DNA of 64,000 nt from Sporosarcina cyprini (GCF_022048975.1 NZ_JAKMHX010000023.1:124001-188000), one strand, 5' to 3'. Counted from the first letter of the stretch, positions 54,267 to 63,170 are shown. The notes: generated from the sequence alone by a model not told the origin. Numbers and translations: made by a program.

Positions 54267-54319
54267 TATTTAAGGAGAGTGGGCTGCAGGTTATGGAGAG
54301 TTCTTTTGTTTTTGCTGAC

Positions 54320-54950
54320 TGCTCGAATGTTGTCGCATACCGCTCGTATAATTTAGTGAGAGCTGGTAAGTCATCGCGACCACTCGTATATTTTTGTGAG
54401 AGCTCGTATGTCGTCGCCAACCGCTCGTATAATTCTGTGAGAGCTCGTATGTCGCCTGCACTGCTCGTATATTTCTGTAAGAGCTCGTATGTCATCGCGA
54501 ACCACTCGTATATTTTTGTGAGAGCTCGAATGTCGTCGCGAACCACTCGTATATTTTTGTGAGAGAGCTCGTAAGTCGTCGTGAACCACTCGTATAATTC
54601 GGTAAGAGCTCGTATGTCATCGCGAACCACTCGTATAACTCGGTAAGAGCTCGTATGTCATCGCGAACCGTTCGTATAATTCGGTAAGAGCTCGTATGTC
54701 GCCGCGAACCACTCGTATATTTCTGTAAGAGCTCGTATGTCGTCGCGAACCGCTCGTATAATTCTGTGAGAGCTCGTATGTCATCGCGAACCGCTCGTAT
54801 AATTCGGAAAGAGATCGAATGTCGCCGCGAACCACTCGTATGTCATCGCGAACCACTCGTATATTTCTGTAAGAGCTCGTATGCCGCCTGCGACCGCTCG
54901 TATATCCCAGCGAGAGCTCGAATGTCGTCCTCGACTGCTCATATATTCCA
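54320..54950 (+). repeat. CTCGTAT phased repeat array, locus 3 (31 units)
   Basis: CTCG cores run from 54322 to 54938 in 31 units with a mean period of 20.53 bp: for example 54322, 54343, 54363, 54383, 54403, 54424, 54444 and 54464. Two unit types alternate, AACC(G/A)CTCGTATA and GAGAGCTCGTATGTC, giving a 41-bp higher-order repeat. The first and last units are degenerate. Apparent open frames here are products of the repetition. There is no protein-coding gene from 54215 to 55426. Confidence 0.95.
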
Positions 54951-55030
54951 CTAACAGCATGTCTCCTCTGTCCATCAGCCACTATCCGCCCGACAAAAAT
55001 TGCCTGGCGCACTTAAAGAACTACAAAGGG

Positions 55031-55408
55031 TTATTGTAATGGTGCAGTCGTACACCTAAGCATGCTTCGTTTGATTTCATATGGTAGTATGAGCTCTCAA
55101 ATCTGAGGGCTGATCTACGGGAGGCAAGCCTCGGTTGCGGATGGGACTGCCTATCGGCTTACCGGCAGGTTATCGAGGAGCAGAAGAAAGATCATTTACG
55201 CGCCGCCAGAAGCAGCCGCTTCATTTGTGGACGGCCCGTCGCTTGTACAGATTATGAAAATAATAGGACAAGCGACCCTATGAAGGGAATCATCTCTTAT
55301 GCTTGCACACTTCTTTGCCTTTTCACCTCCTTCCTTTTGGCAGGGAACGTGACTCGGCTCCCTATAAACGTTTAGCCTCAGGGGATTCCTCTGAGGTTCT
55401 TTCTTTTA
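55031..55408 (+). ncRNA. Candidate structured RNA, unassigned
   Basis: A stretch without coding potential that ends in a strong plus-strand terminator although no plus-strand gene lies between it and the opuA terminator. Internal helices include GTCGCTTGT/ACAAGCGAC (55238-55246 with 55268-55276), GAGGC/GCCTC near 55123-55134, CTGCC/GGCAG near 55150-55168 and GAAGC/GCTTC near 55209-55222. GTGCA and AGCAT near the 5' side can pair with ATGCTTGCAC near 55303-55313. A 6S-type RNA is one possibility, but the length is high and I could not confirm it. RNase P RNA, tmRNA and SRP RNA signatures are absent. The 5' end is not defined. Confidence 0.4.
55376..55408 (+). terminator. Orphan plus-strand terminator
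   Basis: CCTCAGGGGA pairs with TCCTCTGAGG around a tiny loop, then TTCTTTCTTTT. The opposite strand has no T-run, so it serves a plus-strand transcript, not the neighbouring minus-strand gene. Confidence 0.85.
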
Positions 55409-55426
55409 TTAACTTGAAAAATCGAG

Positions 55427-55645
55427 TTATTTTTTTGTCCTGAAGTATTCGGCTACTTGGGTAACTCTCACTTTCCCGGTGTCGAGTTCGTGGTAAATGC
55501 CGCGGCTGTCTGTAAAGGAAATGAATCGGCCCCGTTCGCTTTGAACTAGTGCGATGGCTTGTTCCATCGTCTCCATATGGATGAAACGCCGGATATAATG
55601 CTCTTCATTAAAAAAATAAGTGATTTTGAATTCTCTCATTGTCAT
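55427..55645 (-). CDS. Small conserved-looking protein, unknown
   Basis: A 72-residue, probably cytosolic protein (MREFKITYFF..., ending VTQVAEYFRTKK) with a mixed alpha/beta composition and no known motif. AGGAG lies 4 bases before ATG 55645 and 10 before ATG 55639, so either may be used. A minus-strand TTGCAA-N18-TACGAT is a possible promoter. It is divergent from rsbQ. I do not recognise it. Confidence 0.6.
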   Translation of the reverse strand: MTMREFKITYFFNEEHYIRRFIHMETMEQAIALVQSERGRFISFTDSRGIYHELDTGKVRVTQVAEYFRTKK

Positions 55646-55796
55646 TCATCTCCTGACGTGTGGAAAGGTACGTACATCGTACTGAATTGGCAGCCCTTGT
55701 TGCAAGCGCAATGAGTGTTCCGATAACACATGAAACCTCTATCATCCTTGTGATAGAATGTAAGCAATCAATATTACAGATAAAGGATGAAGACGA

Positions 55797-56600
55797 TTGA
55801 GCTATAAACAAAGGAATCATGTAACAGTTTTAGGGGATGGAGAAAAGACGATGGTTTTCGCTCACGGTTTCGGATGCGATCAAACGGTGTGGAACCGGGT
55901 TGTGCCCGCATTTGAAAAAGAGTATCGCATCGTATTGTTCGATTATACCGGTTCGGGAAGGAGCGATAAGACGCTGTTTTCTAAGGACCGCTACAGTTCA
56001 CTAGACGGCTATGCATTAGACTTGGTCGAGATTGCGGATGAATTGAATCTGTCTCACGTGATTTTTGTCGGCCATTCTGTTTCTAGTATGATCGGCGCAA
56101 TCGCTTCAATTCTGCGCCCTCAATTGATGGACCGATTGATCATGATCGGACCGTCGCCGCATTATATGAACGATGGGGATTATAAAGGTGGATTTGAACG
56201 AGAGGACATCAATGAATTGCTGGATATGATGGAGCTGAATTACAAGGAATGGGCCAAATATTTGGCACCCGTTGTGATGAAAAATGAGGAACGCCCAGAA
56301 CTGGCCGCTAATTTTGAAAGGACTTTATGTGAAAATGACCCGGTTATTGCAAGGCGATTTGCGGAAGTGACGTTTACTTCCGATTTGCGTGACCGCCTGG
56401 CAGATGTTTCGGTTCCGACTTTAATTTTGCAGACGCGCGAGGATGCCATTTCGCCGATTGAAGTTGGTGAATATGTGCACGAGCATATTAAAGACAGTGC
56501 ATTTGTCTTAATGAATGCGAAAGGCCACAATCCACACATAAGCGACCCGGAAGAGACCATTCAAGTGATTCGGGACTATCTCAATGGAGGCGTGAAATAA
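55797..56600 (+). CDS. rsbQ: RsbQ-like alpha/beta hydrolase
   Basis: A 267-residue hydrolase closely resembling Bacillus RsbQ. It has an oxyanion strand FAHGFGCDQTVW (about 22-33), nucleophile Ser in VGHSVSSM (about 96), Asp in TREDAISP and His in AKGHNPHIS (about 248). RsbQ produces or hands over a small hydrophobic ligand to the PAS domain of the phosphatase RsbP, which triggers sigma-B under energy stress. Here the partner is not RsbP: a PAS-GGDEF gene follows 2 bp after the stop. The start is TTG 55797 with AAAGGATG 7 bases upstream. Confidence 0.88.
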   Translation: MSYKQRNHVTVLGDGEKTMVFAHGFGCDQTVWNRVVPAFEKEYRIVLFDYTGSGRSDKTLFSKDRYSSLDGYALDLVEIADELNLSHVIFVGHSVSSMIGAIASILRPQLMDRLIMIGPSPHYMNDGDYKGGFEREDINELLDMMELNYKEWAKYLAPVVMKNEERPELAANFERTLCENDPVIARRFAEVTFTSDLRDRLADVSVPTLILQTREDAISPIEVGEYVHEHIKDSAFVLMNAKGHNPHISDPEETIQVIRDYLNGGVK

Positions 56601-56602
56601 CG

Positions 56603-57544
56603 ATGGATGAGCAATTGAATTTTGCTCCTTGCGGCTATTTGGTTCTTACAAAGGATTGGGAGATCACGGATATGAACCAGACGTTGCGGGATATGCTTGG
56701 CAGCGAGCGTGCGGCGGTGAACATGCGCGATATACTGACGGTTCCTTCAAAGGTCTATTTCCAGACGTATTTTGTGCCGGCCCTTCATATACACGGACGT
56801 GTAGATGAACTTCATTTGACATTAAAAGGGAAAGAGGGGCCGCTTCCGGTATTAATGAGCGCCCGCGAACGCAAAGGATTGTATGAATGTGCCCTTATGC
56901 AGATGACTGTCCGTGAAGAATATGAAAATGAATTGCTTGTGGCGAAACGGAATGCAGAACAAATTCAGCAAGAAACCGATAAGGCGTATACAACGTTACT
57001 TGGTCTGATGAATGAGGTTCAGCAGAAGCAGGAAGAATTAGTAGAGCTGAACCATCGCCTGCAGACGATGGCGACGACAGATCCGTTAACTGGATTATTT
57101 AACCGCAGGGTATTTCAAGAGAGACTGGCCGAACAAGTGGAAAAGGCGATTACGGAGCAGAGTGTTTTTTCCGTGATCATTTTTGATATTGATCATTTTA
57201 AGAATGTGAATGATACATATGGCCACAATGTGGGGGACGAGGTACTGAAAGAGCTGGCAATCAAGATTAAGGGGCTGATCCCAATACATGATTCAGCCGC
57301 CCGGATTGGCGGAGAGGAATTCGCGATTATTCTTAAAGAAACAGAGCAGGAGAGTTCCTCTGCATTTGCGGAACAATTGAGGGCTTATATCGAAAATTCC
57401 ACTTGGCACAGCAAGCCTGTTACAGTCAGTATCGGAATCGCAACTTATCAGGACGGAGATACCGCGGAAAGTATGTATATCCGGGCGGATAGCGCCTTGT
57501 ATGCATCCAAACGCTCTGGACGCAATCGTGTCACCAGTTTTTAA
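56603..57544 (+). CDS. PAS-GGDEF diguanylate cyclase, RsbQ partner
   Basis: A 313-residue soluble protein with an N-terminal PAS domain (about 1-110), a coiled coil (about 115-155) and a GGDEF domain (about 160-313) with GGEEF at 236-240, DIDHFKNVND and DPLTGLFNRR. It should make c-di-GMP. The inhibitory I-site RxxD is missing (PIHD at that place), so product inhibition is probably absent. The PAS-coiled-coil start resembles RsbP, but the phosphatase domain is replaced by GGDEF. Immediate coupling with rsbQ suggests that the RsbQ ligand controls cyclase activity. Confidence 0.9.
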   Translation: MDEQLNFAPCGYLVLTKDWEITDMNQTLRDMLGSERAAVNMRDILTVPSKVYFQTYFVPALHIHGRVDELHLTLKGKEGPLPVLMSARERKGLYECALMQMTVREEYENELLVAKRNAEQIQQETDKAYTTLLGLMNEVQQKQEELVELNHRLQTMATTDPLTGLFNRRVFQERLAEQVEKAITEQSVFSVIIFDIDHFKNVNDTYGHNVGDEVLKELAIKIKGLIPIHDSAARIGGEEFAIILKETEQESSSAFAEQLRAYIENSTWHSKPVTVSIGIATYQDGDTAESMYIRADSALYASKRSGRNRVTSF

Positions 57545-57561
57545 GTACTATCTGTTCATCT

Positions 57562-57606
57562 AAAAAAGGTCCATACTCCGCAAACCGGGGCATGGACCTG
57601 ATTTTA
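57562..57606. terminator. Bidirectional terminator, GGDEF and YflT-type genes
   Basis: AGGTCCAT (57567-57574) pairs with ATGGACCT (57592-57599), with an inner CCG-CAAA-CGG helix and A/T flanks. Confidence 0.8.
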
Positions 57607-58395
57607 TTGCTTATGTTCTCGCGGGATATTACGTAAGTCAATAATAATAGGTTCCTTCTTTTTATGACCAGATTCCAAAGGGGGGATGACAGTTTCTATG
57701 CTCGCCGCTTCTTCCGCTATGGCGTCTTGGCGGTCCATCTGGCTTTCTTGGAATGCGTCCGGCACGATGTCGACCTGTTCTTCTGCTCTGTGTTCCTCTA
57801 TTTGGTGCTCGTAGTAATCGCGGATCAATTCCTTCTCGCGATCGCTTTGCGGGTATCCCCGGGTAGCGGCTTCTCGGGATGTGTCATGATCTTCTTCATA
57901 TCTGGTATGATCAAACAGCGCTTCGCGACCTTTACGACCGACTGGATTTTGTTCAGTCGCTTCTTCCTGCTCCTTAGGTGATTTGCCAGGCAGCATTTCA
58001 ATTGGATCAAACGGATTTTCCTCCTGCTCGTTCTGTTGATCGGCATGGACTTCATATACGGTTTTCTCCACAGTCCCATCGATATACACCAAGTATTTTC
58101 CCATCTCGACTTCCTCGTAATATTGTTTTGCCTCTGAGGAATCAAACCCTGCTTCCACAAGCATCGTTTCGATCCGGTCCTCCCCGGAAAGAAAACCGAT
58201 AAACTGGTCAAACCAGGATGACGGCTCTGACTGGATTTCTTCGGATGTACGGTGCCGCAAAGCCGACACTGCCGTCTCCTCTTTTGCGATCACGAATATG
58301 CGTGACGGGTCGATCCCTTTATGATCCAATTCATTAATTTTAGAAGTCATTTCATCTAAGTTGTCATACAGTCCAATAAACGTTTTTTCTTTCAT
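57604..58395 (-). CDS. YflT-type general stress protein with long tail
   Basis: A 263-residue protein. Residues 1-115 form the YflT/GSP17M general stress domain (KTFIGLYDNLDEMTSKINEL, IFVIAKEETAV, FIGFLSGED, YLVYIDG). The C-terminal 140 residues are acidic, Glu/Gln-rich and probably disordered, ending in IIIDLRNIPREHKQ. GGAGGTG sets ATG 58395. A sigma-B-type promoter lies 35 bases upstream. A paralogue with the same domain is at 63.6-64 kb. The biochemical role of the family is unknown. Confidence 0.82.
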   Translation of the reverse strand: MKEKTFIGLYDNLDEMTSKINELDHKGIDPSRIFVIAKEETAVSALRHRTSEEIQSEPSSWFDQFIGFLSGEDRIETMLVEAGFDSSEAKQYYEEVEMGKYLVYIDGTVEKTVYEVHADQQNEQEENPFDPIEMLPGKSPKEQEEATEQNPVGRKGREALFDHTRYEEDHDTSREAATRGYPQSDREKELIRDYYEHQIEEHRAEEQVDIVPDAFQESQMDRQDAIAEEAASIETVIPPLESGHKKKEPIIIDLRNIPREHKQ

Positions 58396-58427
58396 GGCTT
58401 GCACCTCCTTCATTCCTTACTTACTAA

Positions 58428-58453
58428 TTACCCGCCTCAGCGTAAAGGAAAAC
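58428..58453 (-). promoter_or_regulatory. Sigma-B promoter of the YflT-type gene
   Basis: Read on the minus strand, GTTTTC (58453-58448) and GGGTAA (58433-58428) are 14 bp apart, matching sigma-B spacing and both core motifs. Confidence 0.7.
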
Positions 58454-58611
58454 TCAGGAAGAAGGGCCAACCTCTGAAGATAGCACAAGTGGTAAAGGGC
58501 AGATACTTCCTGTCATGATTCGAGAAAAAAGGACTTTCCACATACAAATGAACCTCAATTTTGTTGTATGATAGAACGTATGACTTCATTTTTTGAGGAA
58601 GGAGAATGTCA

Positions 58612-61600
58612 ATGGAACAGATCAAGGCTGCATGCCGCTTGGAACTGACTCAGCGGGCCCGGAAAGAGATCGGCAGATGGGTGCTCGATGAAGTGAGCTT
58701 TTTTGCCATGCAAGATTATTTTGATGTCTACATAGAAAAAATGCCTGCCAAGCAGGATGTCATGACGTTCTCCTTCTTCTTTGACAATGAAACGAACGGT
58801 CCGTTATGCAGACTGCTGGATGACCGTGTTGCCGTCCTGGAATGCGTCATGAAAAATGAAGGGTTCGTCGCCATTTCATTTCGCGTGAAAGGCAGAAGGG
58901 AGCCGGTTCGGACGAATCGCCGTTTGCCGGCACGGCTGAAATTCCAAGTGGGCAAGGCCGGAAAGCCGATGCCGATTCAGCTGTATACAAGCTTGCGGGA
59001 ACTGCCAATCGCAGAGGAGCGGTCCGCCTATGTGGAAAAAAGGATTTCCAGCTGGGAAGGATATTTGCGGATTGAAGAAAAGAATGCGGACGTCGCAGAT
59101 ATTACAGCCCGCTTCTCGGAAGTGGCCGTCAATGAGGATTTTACCCAGGCCACTTTCACATGCGGCGGATTGGAAGCGAAGGATTGGAATGCGATTTCTG
59201 GCTTCAGTGCGAAATGGAAAGGTTCCGGCGACGATTTCGGATTTGTTATCGACGTCAATCGGGCGAAACGGAAAGTGAAGATTGAGTTGAAGCGTCATTA
59301 TCAAGCACTTGCCCGGCGAGGTTCGCTCGTTCCGGCCATGAAGGAGAAGGAACTGGTATTCAGCAATTTTGCCGAATTGAGCCAGATTAGGAGATTGCGT
59401 AAAGGGTTTAAAGATTTGCAGGATGGATTTGCTGCCAATCAAAACTTAGAGAAGATTCTTTTTGAAGAACGTCCTGTTGTACAAATTACGAATAAAAAAG
59501 CAGAGCTAGATTTCCACCATCCTCTCAATGAATTTCAGCGGGAAGCCGTTGTCGGCGCCATGTCGGCAAATGATATTTATGTCATCCAAGGACCACCCGG
59601 GACAGGAAAAACGACGGTTATCTCGGAATTATGCCACCAGCTTGTAAAAGCCGGCATGCGGACGCTTGTCGCTTCACAGTCCAATCTTGCTGTGGATAAT
59701 GCACTTGGCCGACTGCTCTCCGATCCGGGCATCCGGATTTTACGTTACGGAAGGACCGAAAGTATTGAAGAGGAAGGCAAGCGGTTCATTGAAGAAAATG
59801 TAGCTCACCACTGGAAGGAAGAGACACTGGCCGCCATAGATGGGCAGCGAAAAGAACGTGCCGATAGATTGGACGCCATTGCCAAGGAAATTGATGAATG
59901 TGAGCAGGCATTAGAGAAAAATAAAGCAGAACTGGCTGACTTGGAAGAGGCGAAGAAGAGAAGGCGGGAAGCGAAACAGAAGCACGAAGCACAGTCGGCT
60001 GATTTGCAGGCAGTGGAGCTGGAAATAAAGGAGACTGCCCGGCAAGCAGAGGAGTTGGAACGGGAACAATCTCGCATTGACGAGGAAATGAAACAGCTTG
60101 CTGAAACGGCAGCCCGGCTTGAAATGGATATCGAATCATTGCGTTTGCATGATGACGAGAAACTGGAAATGGATGCTGTAAAAGGAAAAGTGGATGCAAA
60201 CCGAAAAATCATGCGCTTCTATGAGACGGAAGAAGCGATGGATGTAGCGGAGCGTGTTCTCGAACAGATTAGCAGCGACATCCATGAGAAGGCCGAGCGC
60301 CGGAGGACCCACAGCCAATTGAGGGAAGAAATTTCGCCAGTTCAAGGGTTGCCGGATTTATTGGATAAAGTAAAGACCTTTCGATACGATCCGTCATTAC
60401 CGCTAAAGCTTGAAATCAACTCACTGCATAAGCATTTGAAGACGATTGGGACAGGTACCTACTCATACGAATTTGAAGAATGGAAAGGCGTTTTTGAACG
60501 GCTTGAAAATGGCATCTCCTTTCTAGAGAGTGTGCTAAAGAAAAATGGTTTTCCGTTTACTACTCTCCCGAGTAAAGACAGCGATTTGTACCGGACTGCC
60601 GATGAAATGCACGATATGATTGATGCCATCGGGCGGTTCATTAAAACGAAAAGCCCGTTAATCCCGAAGCTTCCGCCTGAGCAAAAAGCGGCACTTCTGA
60701 ACCGGGTTGCTGAGAATCTCACCTACTTGTACGGCAAGCTGGAAGAAGTGACCGGCCATGCGACCCGTATTAAAGAGGCGGCGCAGGAACAGGCCAAGTT
60801 AATGTTCAACTCAGTCAAAAAGGAGCTTGTCGCAGAACTCGGGGATACAATTGGCCAATTGGAGCACGATGCTTCCCAGCTCGAAGAGGATCGCGCGAAC
60901 CATACGGCCCATTTAAAGCAGCTGACACAGGAACACGATGAATTGGCTCCTGAAGTAACTGGCCATGAAGAACTCGCTGTTGTCCAGGCAGAGCTCGAGG
61001 AAGGGGTAAAGAGACTGGCGCAGTATGAGGAACGGCTTGCCAAGCTCCACCAGTCTGAAGTGCAACTGGAACAGGAGCGGACCTGCCTGGGTGAAGCGAC
61101 TGCCAACCTAGAGTCCACTCGAACACAGCTGGGCATTCTGCAGCAGAGGCATGCCGAATTGAAGGAGAAAGCTGCCCAGCACGTCACTGTCCTGGCATCG
61201 CTAGAAGAAGTGATCCAGACGAATCCTGAAGAACGCATTGCGCAAGTCCAAGCGGAAATGAAAGTCATGAATGAAACGATACGTAAACTGAATGACGAGC
61301 AGGCACACTTGCCGCTTGCCGTGGAGCTGCAGGATGAGTGGAGCAAGCTGCTTGCGGAAGCAGGCGACTACGATCTCGATGAAATCCGGAAGCTCTATGT
61401 CCGGCATGCCAACGTAATTGGTACGACATGTGTCGCTTCGGCGCGGAAGGAGTTCATGGAGGACTACCCGACATTCGACGTCGTCATTATCGATGAAGTT
61501 TCTAAAGCGACGCCACCGGAATTGCTGCTGCCGATGCTGAAAGGGAAGAAAATTGTCCTAGTCGGAGACCATCATCAGTTGCCGCCTCTTGTCGGCAGGG

Positions 61601-62433
61601 AGACAATGGAAGAGTTCATTGAAGAAATTAAAGATGATAAGGAAAAGAATGAGCTGCGGAACATGCTGAAAGAGTCGCTGTTTGAGCGGTTATTCCGAAC
61701 GCTGCCGAAGCAGAACAAGACGATGCTCGGCATTCAATACCGGATGCATGAGGAAATCATGGAGACGATCACGCCGTTTTATGCGGAAGGGCAGTATAGG
61801 CTTCAATGCGGTTTAACTGATTCGGACAGTACGCGCGATCATTTATTATCATCCCGGCTCATCGAGCGGAAAGATCATCTTCTTTGGTTCGACATGCCGA
61901 ATGAATCTGCGTTCTTTGAAGCCCAAGTGAAAGGCGGCACGAGTCTGTACAATGAGGCTGAGCTTCGCTCCATCCGCGAATTGCTGATGGACATCGATGC
62001 CGCCACGGTAAACGCAATCGAAGAAGGGCGGCTGGCGCCCGATGCGAAGAAAAGCGTTGGCGTTATTAGCTTCTACGGGGAACAGGTGAAGCGGATTGAT
62101 CGGCTCATTGAGCAGGATGTAATGCCGAAGCATCTGCATTGCCGCACGGGCTCGGTCGATAAATTCCAAGGCATGGAGATGGATATCATCATCCTCAGCT
62201 TTGTACGAAACCACGATCAGCCAAGCGGCACAATTGGATTTGCGGAAGATTATCGACGCTTGAACGTCGCCCTCTCGAGAGCCCGGGAACTATTGATTGT
62301 TGTAGGAAGTGCGGAGATGTTCACGAAACGGCCGAAAAAGGCGGAGACTAAAGCGATGTACAGCCGGCTAGTTGACCGGGTAAAGGCACAGAATGGCTTC
62401 AAGGAGCTTGCGCTGATGGAGAGGAAGAATTAA
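58612..62433 (+). CDS. Large UPF1-like SF1 helicase
   Basis: A 1273-residue superfamily 1B helicase/ATPase. An N-terminal region (1-310) without clear motif is followed by motif I GPPGTGKT (327-334). A very long coiled-coil insertion (about 400-930, Glu/Gln/Ala-rich) follows. Next come motif II DEVS (961-964), motif III GDHHQLPPLV, motif IV QYRMHEEIM, motif V VDKFQGMEMDIIILSFVRN and motif VI RRLNVALSRAR. The layout recalls UPF1/SMUBP2-type nucleic-acid helicases rather than UvrD or RecD. GGAAGGAG, 8 bases upstream, favours ATG 58612 over 58606. The partner gene begins at the very next base after the stop, so they act together. The role (RNA, DNA repair or defence) is open. Confidence 0.88.
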   Translation: MEQIKAACRLELTQRARKEIGRWVLDEVSFFAMQDYFDVYIEKMPAKQDVMTFSFFFDNETNGPLCRLLDDRVAVLECVMKNEGFVAISFRVKGRREPVRTNRRLPARLKFQVGKAGKPMPIQLYTSLRELPIAEERSAYVEKRISSWEGYLRIEEKNADVADITARFSEVAVNEDFTQATFTCGGLEAKDWNAISGFSAKWKGSGDDFGFVIDVNRAKRKVKIELKRHYQALARRGSLVPAMKEKELVFSNFAELSQIRRLRKGFKDLQDGFAANQNLEKILFEERPVVQITNKKAELDFHHPLNEFQREAVVGAMSANDIYVIQGPPGTGKTTVISELCHQLVKAGMRTLVASQSNLAVDNALGRLLSDPGIRILRYGRTESIEEEGKRFIEENVAHHWKEETLAAIDGQRKERADRLDAIAKEIDECEQALEKNKAELADLEEAKKRRREAKQKHEAQSADLQAVELEIKETARQAEELEREQSRIDEEMKQLAETAARLEMDIESLRLHDDEKLEMDAVKGKVDANRKIMRFYETEEAMDVAERVLEQISSDIHEKAERRRTHSQLREEISPVQGLPDLLDKVKTFRYDPSLPLKLEINSLHKHLKTIGTGTYSYEFEEWKGVFERLENGISFLESVLKKNGFPFTTLPSKDSDLYRTADEMHDMIDAIGRFIKTKSPLIPKLPPEQKAALLNRVAENLTYLYGKLEEVTGHATRIKEAAQEQAKLMFNSVKKELVAELGDTIGQLEHDASQLEEDRANHTAHLKQLTQEHDELAPEVTGHEELAVVQAELEEGVKRLAQYEERLAKLHQSEVQLEQERTCLGEATANLESTRTQLGILQQRHAELKEKAAQHVTVLASLEEVIQTNPEERIAQVQAEMKVMNETIRKLNDEQAHLPLAVELQDEWSKLLAEAGDYDLDEIRKLYVRHANVIGTTCVASARKEFMEDYPTFDVVIIDEVSKATPPELLLPMLKGKKIVLVGDHHQLPPLVGRETMEEFIEEIKDDKEKNELRNMLKESLFERLFRTLPKQNKTMLGIQYRMHEEIMETITPFYAEGQYRLQCGLTDSDSTRDHLLSSRLIERKDHLLWFDMPNESAFFEAQVKGGTSLYNEAELRSIRELLMDIDAATVNAIEEGRLAPDAKKSVGVISFYGEQVKRIDRLIEQDVMPKHLHCRTGSVDKFQGMEMDIIILSFVRNHDQPSGTIGFAEDYRRLNVALSRARELLIVVGSAEMFTKRPKKAETKAMYSRLVDRVKAQNGFKELALMERKN

Positions 62434-63168
62434 ATGGATTTACAAAAGCGGCTGCAAAACGAAGTGCTGCGGAATGCAAATGTAAAACTGCTTGCTTCTG
62501 AGACATGGGGACTGCCAGTGCATTCCGTTGAAATCACATATGAAACGGTCAAACGGACGCCCATGGATATCCTGATGAAAATGCTGCTGATCAGTTTCCG
62601 GAAAGGACGTTTCCAGACTGCGGAGGAAGTGAGTGAGATCTTGCTGGTGGAATCGTTGTTCATCGAAGACATGATGGAGGCGATGGTCAGGTCCGGTTTG
62701 ATTGTCAAAAACAGCGAGGGGTACTCGCTGACGGATGCGGGCAGCCAACAGTTGGAGAGCGGCATTTACGTGCAGTCGCCCGAACGGCAAGAGAAAACAG
62801 CCTATTTCAGTCCCATTCATGGCACGTTCTTGTTAGGAGAAATAAAAGAGTCGAAAGCGAAAAAATTCCGGTTTGGGAACAGCGAGTGGCATGCCGAGAC
62901 GATCCCCGAATCGGCGGTGCGCGAAATACTCGAAAAGTTGCAGGAAGACAAAGAAGAGGAATATGGACAAACGTCTATCCATGCCGTCAAGTCTGTGACT
63001 GATGTAGAGCTCCATTCCGTCGAATGTATCGAATTCCGGCTGCATCAGGTGGCTGACGACCGGATGTATGCACGCGTTTGGAATACGATGACGGGCGAAT
63101 GGGATAAAGCGCTGGAGCAATTCATTATGGAACAGGAACTGAGCGAATGGCGGAAAACGTATAAATGA
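62434..63168 (+). CDS. Winged-helix partner of the helicase, unknown
   Basis: A 244-residue soluble protein whose ATG follows the helicase stop without a gap. An N-terminal winged-helix-like part (about 40-110, with TAEEVSEILLVESLFIEDMMEAMVRSGLIV and a SLTDAG wing) is followed by a beta-rich C-terminal domain (about 125-240). I do not recognise the family. Strict coupling with the helicase suggests a DNA- or RNA-binding adaptor. A strong terminator follows. Confidence 0.75.
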   Translation: MDLQKRLQNEVLRNANVKLLASETWGLPVHSVEITYETVKRTPMDILMKMLLISFRKGRFQTAEEVSEILLVESLFIEDMMEAMVRSGLIVKNSEGYSLTDAGSQQLESGIYVQSPERQEKTAYFSPIHGTFLLGEIKESKAKKFRFGNSEWHAETIPESAVREILEKLQEDKEEEYGQTSIHAVKSVTDVELHSVECIEFRLHQVADDRMYARVWNTMTGEWDKALEQFIMEQELSEWRKTYK

Positions 63169-63170
63169 TG

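Noticed and set aside
54320..54950. CRISPR array
   Set aside because: The 20.5-bp units follow each other directly with no unique spacers, and no cas genes are in the window.
55031..55408. RNase P RNA, tmRNA, SRP RNA or a known riboswitch
   Set aside because: Conserved cores of these RNAs (for example GAGGAAAGTCC of RNase P or a tRNA-like CCA end) are not present. 6S RNA could be neither confirmed nor excluded.
60459..61346. Minus-strand frame of 207 codons opposite the helicase coiled coil
   Set aside because: Ser/Cys-rich antisense of a Glu/Ala/Gln coiled coil, with no independent evidence.
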